Positions 11,958 through 11,966 of a stretch of DNA of 11,966 nt are shown in pieces. The position numbers were made by a program, and so were the translations under genes. Source of the DNA: G001797105 sp964528155 (GTDB lineage: Bacteria > Chloroflexota > Anaerolineae > Anaerolineales > E44-bin32); assembly GCA_964528155.1 (NCBI GenBank), contig CAZGRL010000112.1:1-11966 (forward strand), given 5' to 3'. The notes beneath the pieces were generated by a model. It saw nothing but the letters and a program-made list of their open reading frames with translations. It ran no database searches and was not told where the DNA came from. The stretch's first letter is position 1, and every line of letters begins with the position of its first letter.

Positions 11958-11966
11958 CTAAAAGGT

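Overview
The window looks like accessory DNA from an uncultivated, moderately AT-rich bacterium, probably of the Fibrobacterota-Chlorobiota-Bacteroidota (FCB) assemblage or a neighbouring candidate phylum. The clues are two exported proteins with a 'YYPLKVGNxWxY' start, a leftover C-terminal type IX secretion sorting tail, and several + strand genes without Shine-Dalgarno sequences. The phylum is an inference. A run of exactly 100 N (10260-10359) marks a scaffold gap.

Layout. The left edge (1-302) holds, on the minus strand, a strong sigma70-like promoter, a roughly 125-nt structured leader, a perfect ribosome binding site and the first ~29 codons of a tyrosine integrase that then loses its reading frame. 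A short + strand cargo block follows (414-2183): one exported protein and two tandem paralogous membrane/zinc-ribbon proteins. From 8885 down to 2191 everything is on the minus strand and reads as the core of a phage-like or plasmid-like integrative element: a sigma54 activator; a perfect sigma54 promoter behind the activator's terminator; an HGG-motif zinc protein; a MerR-type regulator; a CHC2 zinc-finger primase fragment; an AAA+ helicase-like ATPase; a small unknown protein; an excisionase-like HTH protein; a Spo11/Topo VI-A-like TOPRIM protein; and a gene broken by two in-frame TAA codons. The right part (9019-11109) holds a second exported 'PLKVGN' protein, a type IX sorting-tail remnant and a tandem-repeat lipoprotein interrupted by the gap. 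An ~800-bp hairpin-rich stretch without convincing genes leads to the 5' half of a tRNA-Arg(UCU) gene at the right edge. The tRNA is cut exactly at the end of the palindromic anticodon arm, as expected at an integrase attachment half-site.

How it may work together. The most notable point is the control circuit. A bacterial enhancer-binding protein is encoded directly upstream of a site that matches the sigma54 consensus at every defined position (7359-7375). Two 13-bp repeats lie about 131 and 151 bp upstream of the predicted start, where enhancer sites are expected. This would place the element's ~5-kb replication/processing operon under its own sigma54 switch. The replication module is unusual: a primase zinc finger without a catalytic domain, an AAA+ ATPase, and a separate TOPRIM protein carrying a candidate Topo VI-type catalytic tyrosine. 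Function assignments rest on motifs read by eye; no database search was possible.
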